From Anaerosolibacter sp. (GTDB taxonomy: Bacteria > Bacillota > Clostridia > Peptostreptococcales > Thermotaleaceae), in the NCBI RefSeq assembly GCF_029240175.1, contig NZ_JARBTM010000003.1, forward strand, positions 124,001 through 188,000: 64,000 nt of DNA, written 5' to 3'. The position numbers and the translations under genes are program-made. This document shows, in pieces, positions 26,289 to 35,090 of the stretch (its first letter is position 1; each line of letters starts with the position of its first letter). The notes below the pieces were generated by a model. That model saw only the letters and a list, made by a program, of their open reading frames with translations, searched no databases and had not been told where the DNA came from.

Positions 26289-27362
26289 ATGTTAAGAGGG
26301 CTCTATACAGCTACTTCTGCCATGACAACAAACAATAAAAAACTAGATGTTGTAACCAACAACATTGCCAATATCAATACTACAGGCTATAAGAAGGACC
26401 TTGTAGTATCTGAAACCTTTCCCGAAGTACTGATTAAAAAAATAGCAGGATCTAGAGACATGATGGATACAGACTTCTTCAAAGGCGTTGAGGTTGCACA
26501 AAACGGCAACACTTATGAGATGAAAACCGAAGGTGGATTCTTTCGAACCAAGACGCCATTGGGTATAAGCTACGAAAAGGCCCTCAACTTTGCAGTTAAC
26601 GAAGAAGGCTATCTGAGTACATATTATCGAGATCAGGACGGAAACGTAGATACCTCTGCAGGCTACCAAGTGCTAGGCAATAGGGGCCCTATCTTTGTAG
26701 GGGATGGACAACTAGAAGTAAACGATAGAGGCCAAGTACAGGTAAATGGGAATATTGTAGATAACCTTGTTATGATAGCACCACCAGGGATTATTGGTAC
26801 ATTAAACTCAGGGGTAAGACTAGATAAGATAGAAACAAACCATCACCAAGGACAGCTATACGAAACAGACAATAAGATGGATCTGGCCATCAAAGGAAGA
26901 GGCTTCTTCCAAGTGGAAACACCAGAAGGTGTCCGCTACACCAGAGACGGTTCTTTTAAGTTAAATACTGCAGGTGAACTAGTAACCAATGAAGGTTATC
27001 CCGTACTGGGATCACAGGGAACTATTCTGATCGAAGGCGCAGAACTGGCTGTATCAGAAAGAGGAGACATCCTGGTAGACGGAGAAACCATCGATTGGTT
27101 GGATATGATTGAGATTACCAACGTGAAAGACCTAAGAAAAGACGGAAACAACCTTTACCGTCTAGAAGAAGGTATGGAACTAGAAACTCAACCTTTCACC
27201 GGACAAGTACTGCAAGGCTTCCTAGAGAGCTCCAACGTCGACTCCGTAAAAGAAATGGTAGAAATGATCACCCTATTCCGAAACTACGAATCCAACCAAA
27301 GAATGATCAAAGCCTACGACGATACTTTACAAAGAACAGTGAATGATATAGGTAAAGTATAA
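26289..27362 (+). CDS. Flagellar hook-basal body protein (FlgF/FlgG family, FlhO-like)
   Basis: Distal or proximal rod protein of the flagellum, exported through the flagellar type III system. 357 residues, about 90 longer than a typical FlgG. The N-terminal rod motif MLRGLYTATSAMTTNNKKLDVVTNNIANINTTGYK is replaced here by its parts: LRGLYTATSAM and NNIANINTTGYKK; the C-terminal helix VKEMVEMITLFRNYESNQRM is also typical. GGGGTTGAAGCTTC precedes the ATG. In Bacillus the matching gene is flhO next to mbl. The extra length lies in the middle domain. Confidence 0.88.
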   Translation: MLRGLYTATSAMTTNNKKLDVVTNNIANINTTGYKKDLVVSETFPEVLIKKIAGSRDMMDTDFFKGVEVAQNGNTYEMKTEGGFFRTKTPLGISYEKALNFAVNEEGYLSTYYRDQDGNVDTSAGYQVLGNRGPIFVGDGQLEVNDRGQVQVNGNIVDNLVMIAPPGIIGTLNSGVRLDKIETNHHQGQLYETDNKMDLAIKGRGFFQVETPEGVRYTRDGSFKLNTAGELVTNEGYPVLGSQGTILIEGAELAVSERGDILVDGETIDWLDMIEITNVKDLRKDGNNLYRLEEGMELETQPFTGQVLQGFLESSNVDSVKEMVEMITLFRNYESNQRMIKAYDDTLQRTVNDIGKV

Positions 27363-27364
27363 TT

Positions 27365-27826
27365 GTGGTTAGCAGTTAGCCGTTAGCGGTTAGCAGCTTA
27401 AAACCAAAAGGTGGTTGATAGATATGAGTAAATTTAAAGAATTAGGTGTATGGGAAAAATCACATAACCTTACTCTACATATTTATAAACTCACTATGCG
27501 TTTCCCATCCGAAGAAAAATATGGATTAACTAGTCAGATTCGAAAAGCCGCATCCTCAATACCTGCAAATATTGCAGAAGGACAAGGCAGATCTAATAAT
27601 AAAGAGTTTATTAACTTTCTTAGAATAGCCAAAGGTTCAGCTACAGAGCTGGAATATTGGTTGCTATTATCACATGAATTACAGTATCTAGATATAAATG
27701 AGTACACAGATTTGTTGAAACAGAATCACAAGATATTAGCTATGCTTAATAACTTGATAACTTCACTAAGCAATTTCCCTAAGAAATAAATATCTTTTAG
27801 CTAACTGCTAACCGCTAACGGCTAAC
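27365..27826. mobile_element. Four-helix-bundle cassette flanked by inverted heptamer arrays (family C)
   Basis: The left arm has GTTAGC-N units; positions 27375-27395 are the exact reverse complement of 27806-27826 (21 bp). A single gene (27424-27789) fills the space between. Outside the arms lie two flagellar rod genes that are normally adjacent. The same arm sequence occurs without a gene at 2745-2836. It is reminiscent of 23S rRNA intervening sequences, which also carry this protein between inverted ends; calling it mobile is inference. Confidence 0.6.
27424..27789 (+). CDS. Four-helix bundle protein (23S rRNA intervening-sequence protein family)
   Basis: A 121-residue all-helical protein of the S23/IVP family (also the fold of the DGR accessory protein Avd). 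Its biochemical role is unknown. Family marks: LGVWEKSHNLTLHIYKLT at the start, FPSEEKYGLTSQIRKAASS (about residues 27-45), and PANIAEGQGR. The ATG follows AAAGGTGG. It is inserted between two rod-protein genes, in the same direction, and lies between perfectly matching inverted heptamer arms. It resembles the second copy at 28753 over its whole length, but the two are clearly diverged. Confidence 0.9.
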   Translation: MSKFKELGVWEKSHNLTLHIYKLTMRFPSEEKYGLTSQIRKAASSIPANIAEGQGRSNNKEFINFLRIAKGSATELEYWLLLSHELQYLDINEYTDLLKQNHKILAMLNNLITSLSNFPKK

Positions 27827-27900
27827 AAGGGAAAAGAAAAATCTCAGTGAGAACATTAAATACATTGTCACATAAAAACTCAATCAGAGGAGGAACACAA

Positions 27901-28692
27901 ATGCGCGCTCTATGGACAGCTGCATCGGGAATGAAGGCACAGCAATTAAATGTAGATACCATTGCGAATAACCTAGCCAATGTAAATACAACAGGGTTTA
28001 AAAAACAAAGAATTGAATTTAAGGATCTTCTATATGAGACATTAAGCAAAACTAACTTAGATCAAGGACAAGGTAAGCCTGTAAACCTAGAGATCGGTCA
28101 CGGGGTAATGCCTATGGCGACCACAAGATCCTTTACAAGAGGGAACTTAGAGCAAACAAATAACAACCTAGACTTTGCCATCGATGGAGATGGGTTCTTT
28201 GTGGTGCGAGATGAAAACGACAACCTATTCTATACAAAAGACGGCAGTTTTAAGTTAAGTGTAGAGGATGATGAGGCAAGACTAGTAACCTCAGAAGGTT
28301 ATTATGTTCAAGCTGATGGTGCCGATGTGGAACTTGGTTCCGATATCGAAGAGATCAATGTATCCGATCTAGGCATGATTACGATAAAAAGAAAAGGCGA
28401 AGAAGATATCGAAGAATTTGGTCAATTAACTTTGGCACGTTTCGTAAACCCAGCAGGTCTAGAATCCCTAGGGAAAAACCTATATGCACCAACAGCAGCA
28501 TCTGGTGAAGCCATCGAAGCCTTCGAAGGCGAAGCAGGAAGTATCATCCAAGGTTTCCTAGAAACCTCCAACGTACAAATCGTCGAAGAAATGATCAAAC
28601 TCATCACCGCTCAAAGAGCATACGAAATTAACTCGAAGTCAATTCAAACTGCAGACCAAATGCTAGAGCAAGCGAATAACTTGAGAAGGTAA
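27901..28692 (+). CDS. flgG: Flagellar basal-body rod protein FlgG
   Basis: Distal rod protein, 263 residues, the usual length. MRALWTAASGMKAQ and NNLANVNTTGFKKQRIEF at the N-terminus, LDFAIDGDGFFVV in the middle and VQIVEEMIKLITAQRAYE at the C-terminus are FlgG signatures. The ATG at 27901 follows AGAGGAGGAACACAA; a longer in-frame start at 27847 is unlikely. It is separated from its paralogue at 26289 by the four-helix-bundle cassette. Confidence 0.94.
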   Translation: MRALWTAASGMKAQQLNVDTIANNLANVNTTGFKKQRIEFKDLLYETLSKTNLDQGQGKPVNLEIGHGVMPMATTRSFTRGNLEQTNNNLDFAIDGDGFFVVRDENDNLFYTKDGSFKLSVEDDEARLVTSEGYYVQADGADVELGSDIEEINVSDLGMITIKRKGEEDIEEFGQLTLARFVNPAGLESLGKNLYAPTAASGEAIEAFEGEAGSIIQGFLETSNVQIVEEMIKLITAQRAYEINSKSIQTADQMLEQANNLRR

Positions 28693-28696
28693 GTTG

Positions 28697-29153
28697 AGTT
28701 ACTAGTTGCTGGTTACAAGTTACTAGTCTATAACCTTATTAAGGAGAATATGATGAGTGATTATAGAAACCTAGAGGTGTGGAAAAAGGCTCATAGCTTA
28801 ACTTTGGAGATATATAAGATAACAAATAACTTTCCAAGTGAAGAACGTTATGGACTAACTTCGCAGATTAGAAGAGCTTCTTCCTCTGTACCGATGAATA
28901 TTGCAGAGGGAAGCGGAAGTCTGTATGGAAAAGAGTTTATTAGGTTTTTAGATATTGCTAGGAGATCTACGTGTGAAGTAGAGTATCAGCTATTATTATG
29001 TAGAGATATAGGATATATTGATGAAGCAGAATATACTGAACTGAACGTGGCTTTGAGAGAAGTAGCTAGAATGCTTACTGGTTTAATTAAAAGCATGCTT
29101 GAAAGCAATAAATAGGTTTTTTTACTAGCAACTAGAAACTAGTAACTAGAAAC
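28697..29153. mobile_element. Second four-helix-bundle cassette, arms of family E (ACTAGNA)
   Basis: The left arm at 28697-28729 reads GTTACTA-GTTGCTG-GTTACAA, 7-nt units; the right arm at 29123-29153 reads ACTAGAA-ACTAGTA-ACTAGAA. AGCAACTAGTAACT in the reverse complement of the left arm matches 13 of 14 bases in the right arm. One gene (28753-29115) lies between. The architecture is the same as 27365-27826, with an unrelated arm sequence. Confidence 0.55.
28753..29115 (+). CDS. Four-helix bundle protein, second copy
   Basis: A 120-residue S23/IVP-family protein. LEVWKKAHSLTLEIYKIT, FPSEERYGLTSQIRRASSS and PMNIAEGSGS line up with the copy at 27424, but many other positions differ, so this is not a recent duplication. 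ATG at 28753 is preferred over 28750 because AAGGAG is then at normal distance. It lies between flgG and flgJ in the same direction, enclosed by inverted ACTAG arrays. Confidence 0.9.
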   Translation: MSDYRNLEVWKKAHSLTLEIYKITNNFPSEERYGLTSQIRRASSSVPMNIAEGSGSLYGKEFIRFLDIARRSTCEVEYQLLLCRDIGYIDEAEYTELNVALREVARMLTGLIKSMLESNK

Positions 29154-29170
29154 TACAAGGAGTGTTCCCC

Positions 29171-29536
29171 ATGCGAATAACACCAACAACACCCATCGAT
29201 TTAAATCAAATTAATATGAAGAAAGCTGAATCCCAGACAGAGCCGTTCAAGAGCATGTTGGCAAAGGCACAAGATGATACCAAAGACAAAAAACAAGATG
29301 CCCAAAAACTGATGCAAGCCTGCAAAGACCTTGAATCCGTCTTCGTAAACATGATGTTTAAAAACATGCGTGCCACAGTTCTAAGTGACGGATTCATTGA
29401 GAAGAGCTTTGGACGAGAGACATTTGAAGGCATGCTGGACGAGGAAATAGCAAAAACCATCGGAAAAGGTCAAGGTGTCGGCCTCGCCCAACAAATGTAC
29501 AAACAACTCTCGAGAAATATCAAAATAGAGGATTAG
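29171..29536 (+). CDS. flgJ: Rod-binding protein, FlgJ N-terminal domain only
   Basis: A 121-residue protein matching the rod-capping half of FlgJ; the muramidase half found in proteobacterial FlgJ is absent, as is common in Firmicutes. LMQACKDLESVFVNMMFKNMRATV (here quoted as ACKDLESVFVNMMFKNMR) and FEGMLDEEIAKTIGKGQGVGLAQQMY are family features. The ATG follows ACAAGGAG. It closes the flagellar group and is split from flgG by the second cassette. Confidence 0.88.
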   Translation: MRITPTTPIDLNQINMKKAESQTEPFKSMLAKAQDDTKDKKQDAQKLMQACKDLESVFVNMMFKNMRATVLSDGFIEKSFGRETFEGMLDEEIAKTIGKGQGVGLAQQMYKQLSRNIKIED

Positions 29537-29559
29537 TTCTAAGATGAACTATAATCTTT

Positions 29560-29626
29560 AGCGAATGGCGAGCAGCGAGAAGCGAGTAGCCAATAAGACG
29601 GGCCAGTAGCGAGAAGCGAGCAGCGC
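29560..29626. repeat. Heptamer array, family A, direct blocks
   Basis: GCGAATGGCGAGCAGCGAG, then GCGAGTAGCC, and after a short break CAGTAGCGAGAAGCGAGCAG. Both blocks are in the same sense, unlike the inverted pairs elsewhere. The rest of the 428-bp flgJ-fabZ gap is AT-rich and shows no gene. Confidence 0.75.
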
Positions 29627-29964
29627 CAAAATGAATTGTTACATTTTAAATAAATTTTGGAAAATAAAAAGGAATCATAGAGAAATATGTTGAATAGACA
29701 AGAGTTGGAGAAATCTAGCTCTTTTATTTTGTAAAATGTTCTATAAAGTGTATGATTTAACAAAAAACCATATTTTGTTGAAAATTGTGTATAATAGGGG
29801 TAAAATTAAAGAGAATATTTTATCAAAACTATTTTTGTAAAAATGTGCCGGTTAACGATATTCAAGATACTAAGAATTTTGTATTACATATATTTTAAAA
29901 TATGTGCTATTAGTCATTAGCTATAGGCAATGTGCTATGAGCTGAAAAATAAGGAGAGATAAAT

Positions 29965-30396
29965 ATGTTAAATAATGTTGAAATCCAAAAGATCATCCCC
30001 CATAGATATCCATTTCTGTTAGTTGATAGAATCGAAGAAGTAGAAGCTGGTAAAAGAGCTGTAGGAATAAAGAATGTAACTATCAATGAACCCTTCTTCC
30101 AAGGACACTTCCCAGGAAACCCGATTATGCCTGGAGTACTCATTGTTGAAGCCATGGCACAGGTAGGAGCTGTAGCCATGATGTCTTTAGAAGAAAATAA
30201 AGGTAAACTGGGTGTTTTCGCTGGAATCGATGAATTACGCTTCAAAAGACAAGTAGTACCTGGAGATACCTTAAGAATGGAAGTAGAAATGATTGCCCTC
30301 AAAAGAAACATCGGAAAAGCACAAGCTGTGGCATATGTGGGCGAAGAAATTGCCTGTAAAGGCATCCTTACCTTTGCATTAGTTGACCAGAAATAG
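29965..30396 (+). CDS. fabZ: 3-hydroxyacyl-ACP dehydratase
   Basis: Dehydrates beta-hydroxyacyl-ACP in fatty acid synthesis. 143 residues, hot-dog fold. Catalytic H48 in [11 protein letters not shown] and E62 in [12 protein letters not shown] are present; [13 protein letters not shown] opens the protein. AAGGAGAGATAAAT precedes the ATG. Its place next to flagellar rod genes matches ywpB (fabZ) beside flhOP in Bacillus. Confidence 0.95.
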   Translation: MLNNVEIQKIIPHRYPFLLVDRIEEVEAGKRAVGIKNVTINEPFFQGHFPGNPIMPGVLIVEAMAQVGAVAMMSLEENKGKLGVFAGIDELRFKRQVVPGDTLRMEVEMIALKRNIGKAQAVAYVGEEIACKGILTFALVDQK

Positions 30397-30442
30397 CAAT
30401 AATAATATGATATTTCATTAAAATATGCTTCTGATATTCTTT

Positions 30443-30500
30443 CTGTCATTCTGAACGCAGTGAAGAATCTAAAGGAGTGGGGCTTCCCTTAGCATGACAG
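30443..30500. repeat. Dispersed CATTCTGAACGCAGTGAAGAATC-type repeat
   Basis: CTGTCATTCTGAACGCAGTG followed by AAGAATCT, ending with the inverted copy ATGACAG. Very similar sequences are scattered in many unrelated bacterial genomes (recalled, not searched). Confidence 0.6.
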
Positions 30501-30548
30501 ACGAAAAGATTAATTTATATAGCATAGATATTAGAGTATAGCCATAAA

Positions 30549-30575
30549 TGTAGGGGACAGACATGCCTGTTCCGC
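30549..30575. repeat. GTAG-hairpin element
   Basis: TGTAGGGGACAGACATGCCTG then TTCC, a variant of the AACAGGCATGCCTGTT palindrome. Confidence 0.7.
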
Positions 30576-30611
30576 AACAAAACACAAGATAACAGAAGGG
30601 TAGGAATCAAA

Positions 30612-31898
30612 ATGGAAGAAATCTCTTTACGAGAACTCATAGAAATATTATTAAGACAGAAAAAACTAATTATCGGAATCACACTAATCGCTCTGGTTAC
30701 AGCCTATATAGTGAGTTTCTTCGTGCTAGATCCAGTGTATGAATCAAAAGCTATCTTGATGGCTTCTGGGATTAATAGAAATACACCACAAGTAACAGGA
30801 CAGAATGAAGGCATACAAGCTCTACTAGATACCATGTCCCAATACCCAGAAATGACCATCGAAACCTATAAGGAACAATTGAGTAACCCACAAATCCTAC
30901 AACAAACCATCGATGAGCTAAAGCTTGGGGAGATAAATATCACGAGAAGAAGCTTAAAAAACATGATCTCATTAAGTACAATCAAAGATACAAACTTGAT
31001 AACAATAACTGTCCAATATCACGATAAAAAGGTTGCCACAAATATAGCCAATACCCTTGCAAAGAAATTTACAAACTTTGTATCCGATATGGCAAAAGAG
31101 CAGGCAACAAAATCATCAAACTTCATTATGCAGCAGATGGAAGTTGAAAAGGACAATTTAGAAGCAGCCCTATTAGAATATAAGAATTATCTGTCCCAGC
31201 CAAGAGGAAAGGGAGAATTAGAGAGTGAGCTTCAATCGAAGCTAGCATTGGTAACCCAATATAAAACCGATATCATAAACACGGAGCTCGAGATTCAAAA
31301 AAATAACTCAGCCCTTAAAGCAGCTGAGCAAGCTCTAAAGAACACATCAGATAAAATCACTCTGAATAAATCCCTATCTGATGAACCTTATCTATCTCAG
31401 ATTGCAGGAGAGAACACAGGAAAAACAACAAAAGAATTATACACCGTGAAAGTACAGTCAGAAGAAATCAATGACGCCTATATTGAGCTGAAGAAGCAAG
31501 CGGATTTATTGAAGATTGAGCTAGCAACAAATACTGCATTGAAGAGTAATTTGGAAAAACAAATCTTGAATACCCAAAAGGAATTAGAAGTCCTTCAAGT
31601 AGAATTAGCTGAAAAGCAATATGAAGATAGAATCATTAGTCAGAAAGTTGAATTTGCACAGAATACCTATGATTCTTTCCAAGAGAAATACGAAGAAACG
31701 AGAATCGCTAAGTCATCTGCCATTGGAGATGCAACTATCATTATTGTTTCACCAGCTGTAGAACCAATGCAGCCTGTTGGACCTAGAAAAGCATTAAATA
31801 TGGCCATTGCAGGGGTATTAGGCATTATGCTAGCTGTATTCATCGCATTTTTTAAAGACTACTGGAAAAGTTCAGCACCTGTAAAGGCTGAAAATTAG
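30612..31898 (+). CDS. Wzz-type polysaccharide chain-length / co-polymerase protein
   Basis: Inner-membrane protein that sets polymer length in Wzy-dependent pathways. 428 residues: short cytoplasmic start, membrane helix at about 17-37, a long extracytoplasmic region with coiled-coil stretches (about 170-350), and a second helix at about 395-416, ending in a short basic tail. Two membrane helices at the ends and the PVGPRKALNMAIAG segment before the second are typical. There is no tyrosine-kinase domain or Tyr-rich tail, and no BY-kinase gene nearby. It is followed after 56 nt by a ligase/polymerase. Confidence 0.85.
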   Translation: MEEISLRELIEILLRQKKLIIGITLIALVTAYIVSFFVLDPVYESKAILMASGINRNTPQVTGQNEGIQALLDTMSQYPEMTIETYKEQLSNPQILQQTIDELKLGEINITRRSLKNMISLSTIKDTNLITITVQYHDKKVATNIANTLAKKFTNFVSDMAKEQATKSSNFIMQQMEVEKDNLEAALLEYKNYLSQPRGKGELESELQSKLALVTQYKTDIINTELEIQKNNSALKAAEQALKNTSDKITLNKSLSDEPYLSQIAGENTGKTTKELYTVKVQSEEINDAYIELKKQADLLKIELATNTALKSNLEKQILNTQKELEVLQVELAEKQYEDRIISQKVEFAQNTYDSFQEKYEETRIAKSSAIGDATIIIVSPAVEPMQPVGPRKALNMAIAGVLGIMLAVFIAFFKDYWKSSAPVKAEN

Positions 31899-31911
31899 AA
31901 AAAAGATATCT

Positions 31912-31937
31912 TGTAGGGAACAGGCATGCCTGTTCCC
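31912..31937. repeat. GTAG-hairpin element between wzz and ligase genes
   Basis: TGTAGGGAACAGGCATGCC then TGTTCCCC. It occupies most of the short gap between two genes that otherwise look co-transcribed. Confidence 0.72.
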
Positions 31938-31954
31938 CATAATGGAGGCCACCT

Positions 31955-34891
31955 ATGACTACCAAAACAAAGAAAAAAATAGAAGATTTATATAGCATAT
32001 TGTCTCCTGGACAATATCTAATATTTATTTCCTTATGCATACTGCTCTTTTACCCGCCTTTCTTTAGGGGACTTTTTTTCCAAAAAGAACTTTTGATTAC
32101 CCATATATTAACCTTTTCTTTATTTACCATTTGGATGATTACAAAATTTAAATCTAGCACTTTTCAACTCATAGATTCTATAACAGATGTATTGGCTCTC
32201 GGAGTTTTATTCATGTATGGTATCTCCATATTTTATGGGGTCAATACACGACTAGCCATAGCAGAGTTTCTAAAATATGCAAACTATATCGCCATATTTT
32301 TCATGGTGAAGAAATTCAGTATGGAATACCCACAAACGAAAATCAGGATATTAAATGTGCTTTTACTAAGTGGTGCAGTGGTTGCAATCATCGGGGTTGG
32401 CAGTGCTATCGGCACCTTTAGTTATAAAGGTGCCTTTGTGGGTGGCAGGATCAACTCTACCTTCCAATACCCCAATGCCTTGGCAGCCTATCTCTTTGCA
32501 TTGTTTATCCTTGCATTAGGATTGTTGCAAACCAGTAAAAGTGATAAAGAAAAATATTTCTATGGAAGCCTAGCCAACCTATATTTCTTTACCTATATCC
32601 CTACCTTTTCACGGGGAATGTGGCTTATGTCACCAATCATTTATTTCATATACCTTATAGTTCTTCCAAAAGGCAATAAGTTGAAGATGTTGTACTATAG
32701 CATTATTACTGCCCTGCCAGCCCTTTTACTATCGATACTCTTCATCAGAGGAATAGCAAGTTCTAGTAGCTTTGTCCAGTGGTTGATCTTAATTGGGTCT
32801 ATGGGGCTCACAGCGGTCTTGATTTATGGATCGGGCAAATTAAATCTTAGTTTCGAAAAGATTTCTTATAAAAAGATGATGACTGCAGGTATCGTTCTAA
32901 TTGTAGCATTGGCGACAATAGGGACCATTGTACTGAATACTATCCAACCACTGGTTTTATCCAATATGGACAGCCAAGTAGATACTTCCAAAATTCTCAC
33001 AAGGGAAATACAGAATGTATTAAAGAATAAAGAGTATCGATTAGAAGTAAATGCAATCATTAAAAATCTTCAGAGCAAGGATTACGCTGGGAAAATAGAT
33101 ATTTATAGCATCAATGATAAGGGAGAAGCAGAGGCCCTTACAACGCAGAATGTTATAAAAAGTGAAAAAGTAATACTTCCTTTTGCCACCCTAGATACAA
33201 CGCAATCTATTAGAGTTCGATTTTTAAATCGATATACAGAAACTGAAGCAGTTTTTGATGAGGCTGCAATATATGATGCTACCACTGGGGAAAAGGTAAA
33301 GGACTTAAAACTAAGCTACAAGTTCATACCTGAAAGCATCATTGGAAGAATTAACAGCATCACCGCTGGAGAGAATAGCATGGAGGCTAGATTCTCCTTC
33401 TATAAGGATGCCTTTAAGATCCTAAAGGACTATCCCCTATTTGGAGCAGGGGGTGGCGCCTGGGCAACATTATACTTCAAATATCAATCCTATATGTATT
33501 GGTCTACCCAAGCCCACAACTTTTTCCTGCAGCTGTTGCTTGAGATTGGAACCATTGGGATGCTTATATTTTTAGCTTTTTTAGGAACTATAGGCTATCA
33601 CCTATTTAAGAACATAAGGAAAACAGAAGATAGTACACTACAGACAAATTTTCTTAGTATTGCCATGGGCTCTTTAGCCATACTTGTCCATAGTGTGATG
33701 GACTTTGATCTATCCCTGGGAGCTATGTCAATTCTGTTGTGGAGCTTATTGGCTATGCTCCCTCAAGATAAAGCTTTCAAAGGAAAAAAAGCTTTTCAAC
33801 CCAAGCTTTATTCCTATGTAGCAGTGGCATTGACGGTTATCTTTACATTGGGAAGCTTCTCCCTCAATATGGCGCAAGGCTTTGCAAGAGATGGTGTAGT
33901 AGCAGTTAATCAATCAGATGGACCAGCAGCCATATCTTATTTTGAAAAAGCCAAGAAATTTGATCCATTTTCAGCAGCTTATCCTTTAGATTTGGCTACG
34001 ATCTATAGGATGACTGAGAAGAATGAAACATTCTTTGCAAAGATACAAGAGTTAATAGAAGAAGCATCTCATTTAGAACCCTACAGTGCTAAGATTCTTG
34101 AAAAATCTGCTGAACTAAGCTTTAATACTGGAGATTATCTAAAAGGGCTGGATTATCTGGATCAGATGACCAGTGTACAGCCTATGAATGTGGACAACTA
34201 TCTATATAAATCTGAAAGTTATTTAAAAGTCATCAATAGGATGATAGAGGATCAAAACTATCAAGAATTGGAAAGCATCGTAAGAAGAGTACCAAATATA
34301 AAAAATCAGTTAGAAATTACAGCAAAAAACTCATTACAACCACTAAAAGCAAGTTCTCAGCTAGTACAGAGCTCTCAAAAACTAGGCTATGTGGTAGAAC
34401 ATCAAAAAAATCCTGAAAAACTTGGAAGGGTTAATGACGTTGAGTTGTATAATCGATTTCAACTGGATATAGACCGCAACCATATTCCTGATAATAGTTG
34501 GGTCACAAATAGCGAAAAGGGAAAAGCAGAAATTCAACAATATAAAGAGTACATTTCTTTCATCAATGGGGGAGCAGACTATGGAATGCTCTGGGTGGAT
34601 AATGTGACAATTCAATCCAACGAAAAGCATGTCTTAGAAATAGAGTACACCAGTACGTTAAAAGATGAAAACCTAGACCTATATGTTTATGACTATTCCA
34701 GTGGGAAAGAACAACTCATTGCTAGGTTGGATAATCTGAAACAAAGCAGTGAGTTTACAACCCAAAAGTTTGAGTTTATTGCACCTGATGGAATGGCAGG
34801 AGAAAAACAAAGGATAGGGATCGTTCATCGTGGAAATGATCATGGAGTCGTGAATATAAGATTGATGAGCTTGATGAGAGTAGTGGAATAA
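31955..34891 (+). CDS. O-antigen ligase/polymerase-like membrane protein with TPR region
   Basis: A 978-residue protein. About the first 640 residues hold a dozen hydrophobic segments with the Wzy_C/O-antigen ligase feature FGAGGGAWATLYFKYQS and, further on, a WSTQAHNFFLQLLLEIGT helix. A soluble insertion (about 340-460) interrupts the membrane part. Residues about 645-780 are helical with TPR-like spacing, and the last 150 residues form a beta-rich domain of unknown role. Such proteins join or polymerise lipid-linked glycans, or glycosylate protein. It is long for the family; the C-terminal domain is unusual. AATGGAGGCCACCT precedes the ATG. Confidence 0.8.
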   Translation: MTTKTKKKIEDLYSILSPGQYLIFISLCILLFYPPFFRGLFFQKELLITHILTFSLFTIWMITKFKSSTFQLIDSITDVLALGVLFMYGISIFYGVNTRLAIAEFLKYANYIAIFFMVKKFSMEYPQTKIRILNVLLLSGAVVAIIGVGSAIGTFSYKGAFVGGRINSTFQYPNALAAYLFALFILALGLLQTSKSDKEKYFYGSLANLYFFTYIPTFSRGMWLMSPIIYFIYLIVLPKGNKLKMLYYSIITALPALLLSILFIRGIASSSSFVQWLILIGSMGLTAVLIYGSGKLNLSFEKISYKKMMTAGIVLIVALATIGTIVLNTIQPLVLSNMDSQVDTSKILTREIQNVLKNKEYRLEVNAIIKNLQSKDYAGKIDIYSINDKGEAEALTTQNVIKSEKVILPFATLDTTQSIRVRFLNRYTETEAVFDEAAIYDATTGEKVKDLKLSYKFIPESIIGRINSITAGENSMEARFSFYKDAFKILKDYPLFGAGGGAWATLYFKYQSYMYWSTQAHNFFLQLLLEIGTIGMLIFLAFLGTIGYHLFKNIRKTEDSTLQTNFLSIAMGSLAILVHSVMDFDLSLGAMSILLWSLLAMLPQDKAFKGKKAFQPKLYSYVAVALTVIFTLGSFSLNMAQGFARDGVVAVNQSDGPAAISYFEKAKKFDPFSAAYPLDLATIYRMTEKNETFFAKIQELIEEASHLEPYSAKILEKSAELSFNTGDYLKGLDYLDQMTSVQPMNVDNYLYKSESYLKVINRMIEDQNYQELESIVRRVPNIKNQLEITAKNSLQPLKASSQLVQSSQKLGYVVEHQKNPEKLGRVNDVELYNRFQLDIDRNHIPDNSWVTNSEKGKAEIQQYKEYISFINGGADYGMLWVDNVTIQSNEKHVLEIEYTSTLKDENLDLYVYDYSSGKEQLIARLDNLKQSSEFTTQKFEFIAPDGMAGEKQRIGIVHRGNDHGVVNIRLMSLMRVVE

Positions 34892-35061
34892 AGATAGTTG
34901 GCAAAGCCTATTAACTTGTTGGCTTAGTCATAATAGGAGAAAGTATTGATAGAAAAATAGTAACAAGACTAAGTGATGACTTAAATGAAAATTATCTTGT
35001 TTCATACTTTTTGACATAGTATATTATAAAGACATTTCAATTTAAGAACTAATGAGACACA

Positions 35062-35090
35062 TTGACAGCGTAGGAAGTCCAATTTATAAA
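35062..35090 (+). promoter_or_regulatory. Sigma-A promoter of the glycan cluster
   Basis: Consensus TTGACA at 35062-35067, 17-nt spacer, TATAAA at 35085-35090. Transcription would start about 150 nt before the first gene. Confidence 0.8.

Noticed and set aside
27424-29115. Four-helix-bundle proteins as diversity-generating retroelement accessory (Avd)
   Set aside because: No reverse transcriptase or template/variable repeat pair is present nearby.
35011-35039. TTGACA at 35011 as the glycan-cluster promoter
   Set aside because: No -10 at correct spacing; the pair at 35062-35090 fits far better.
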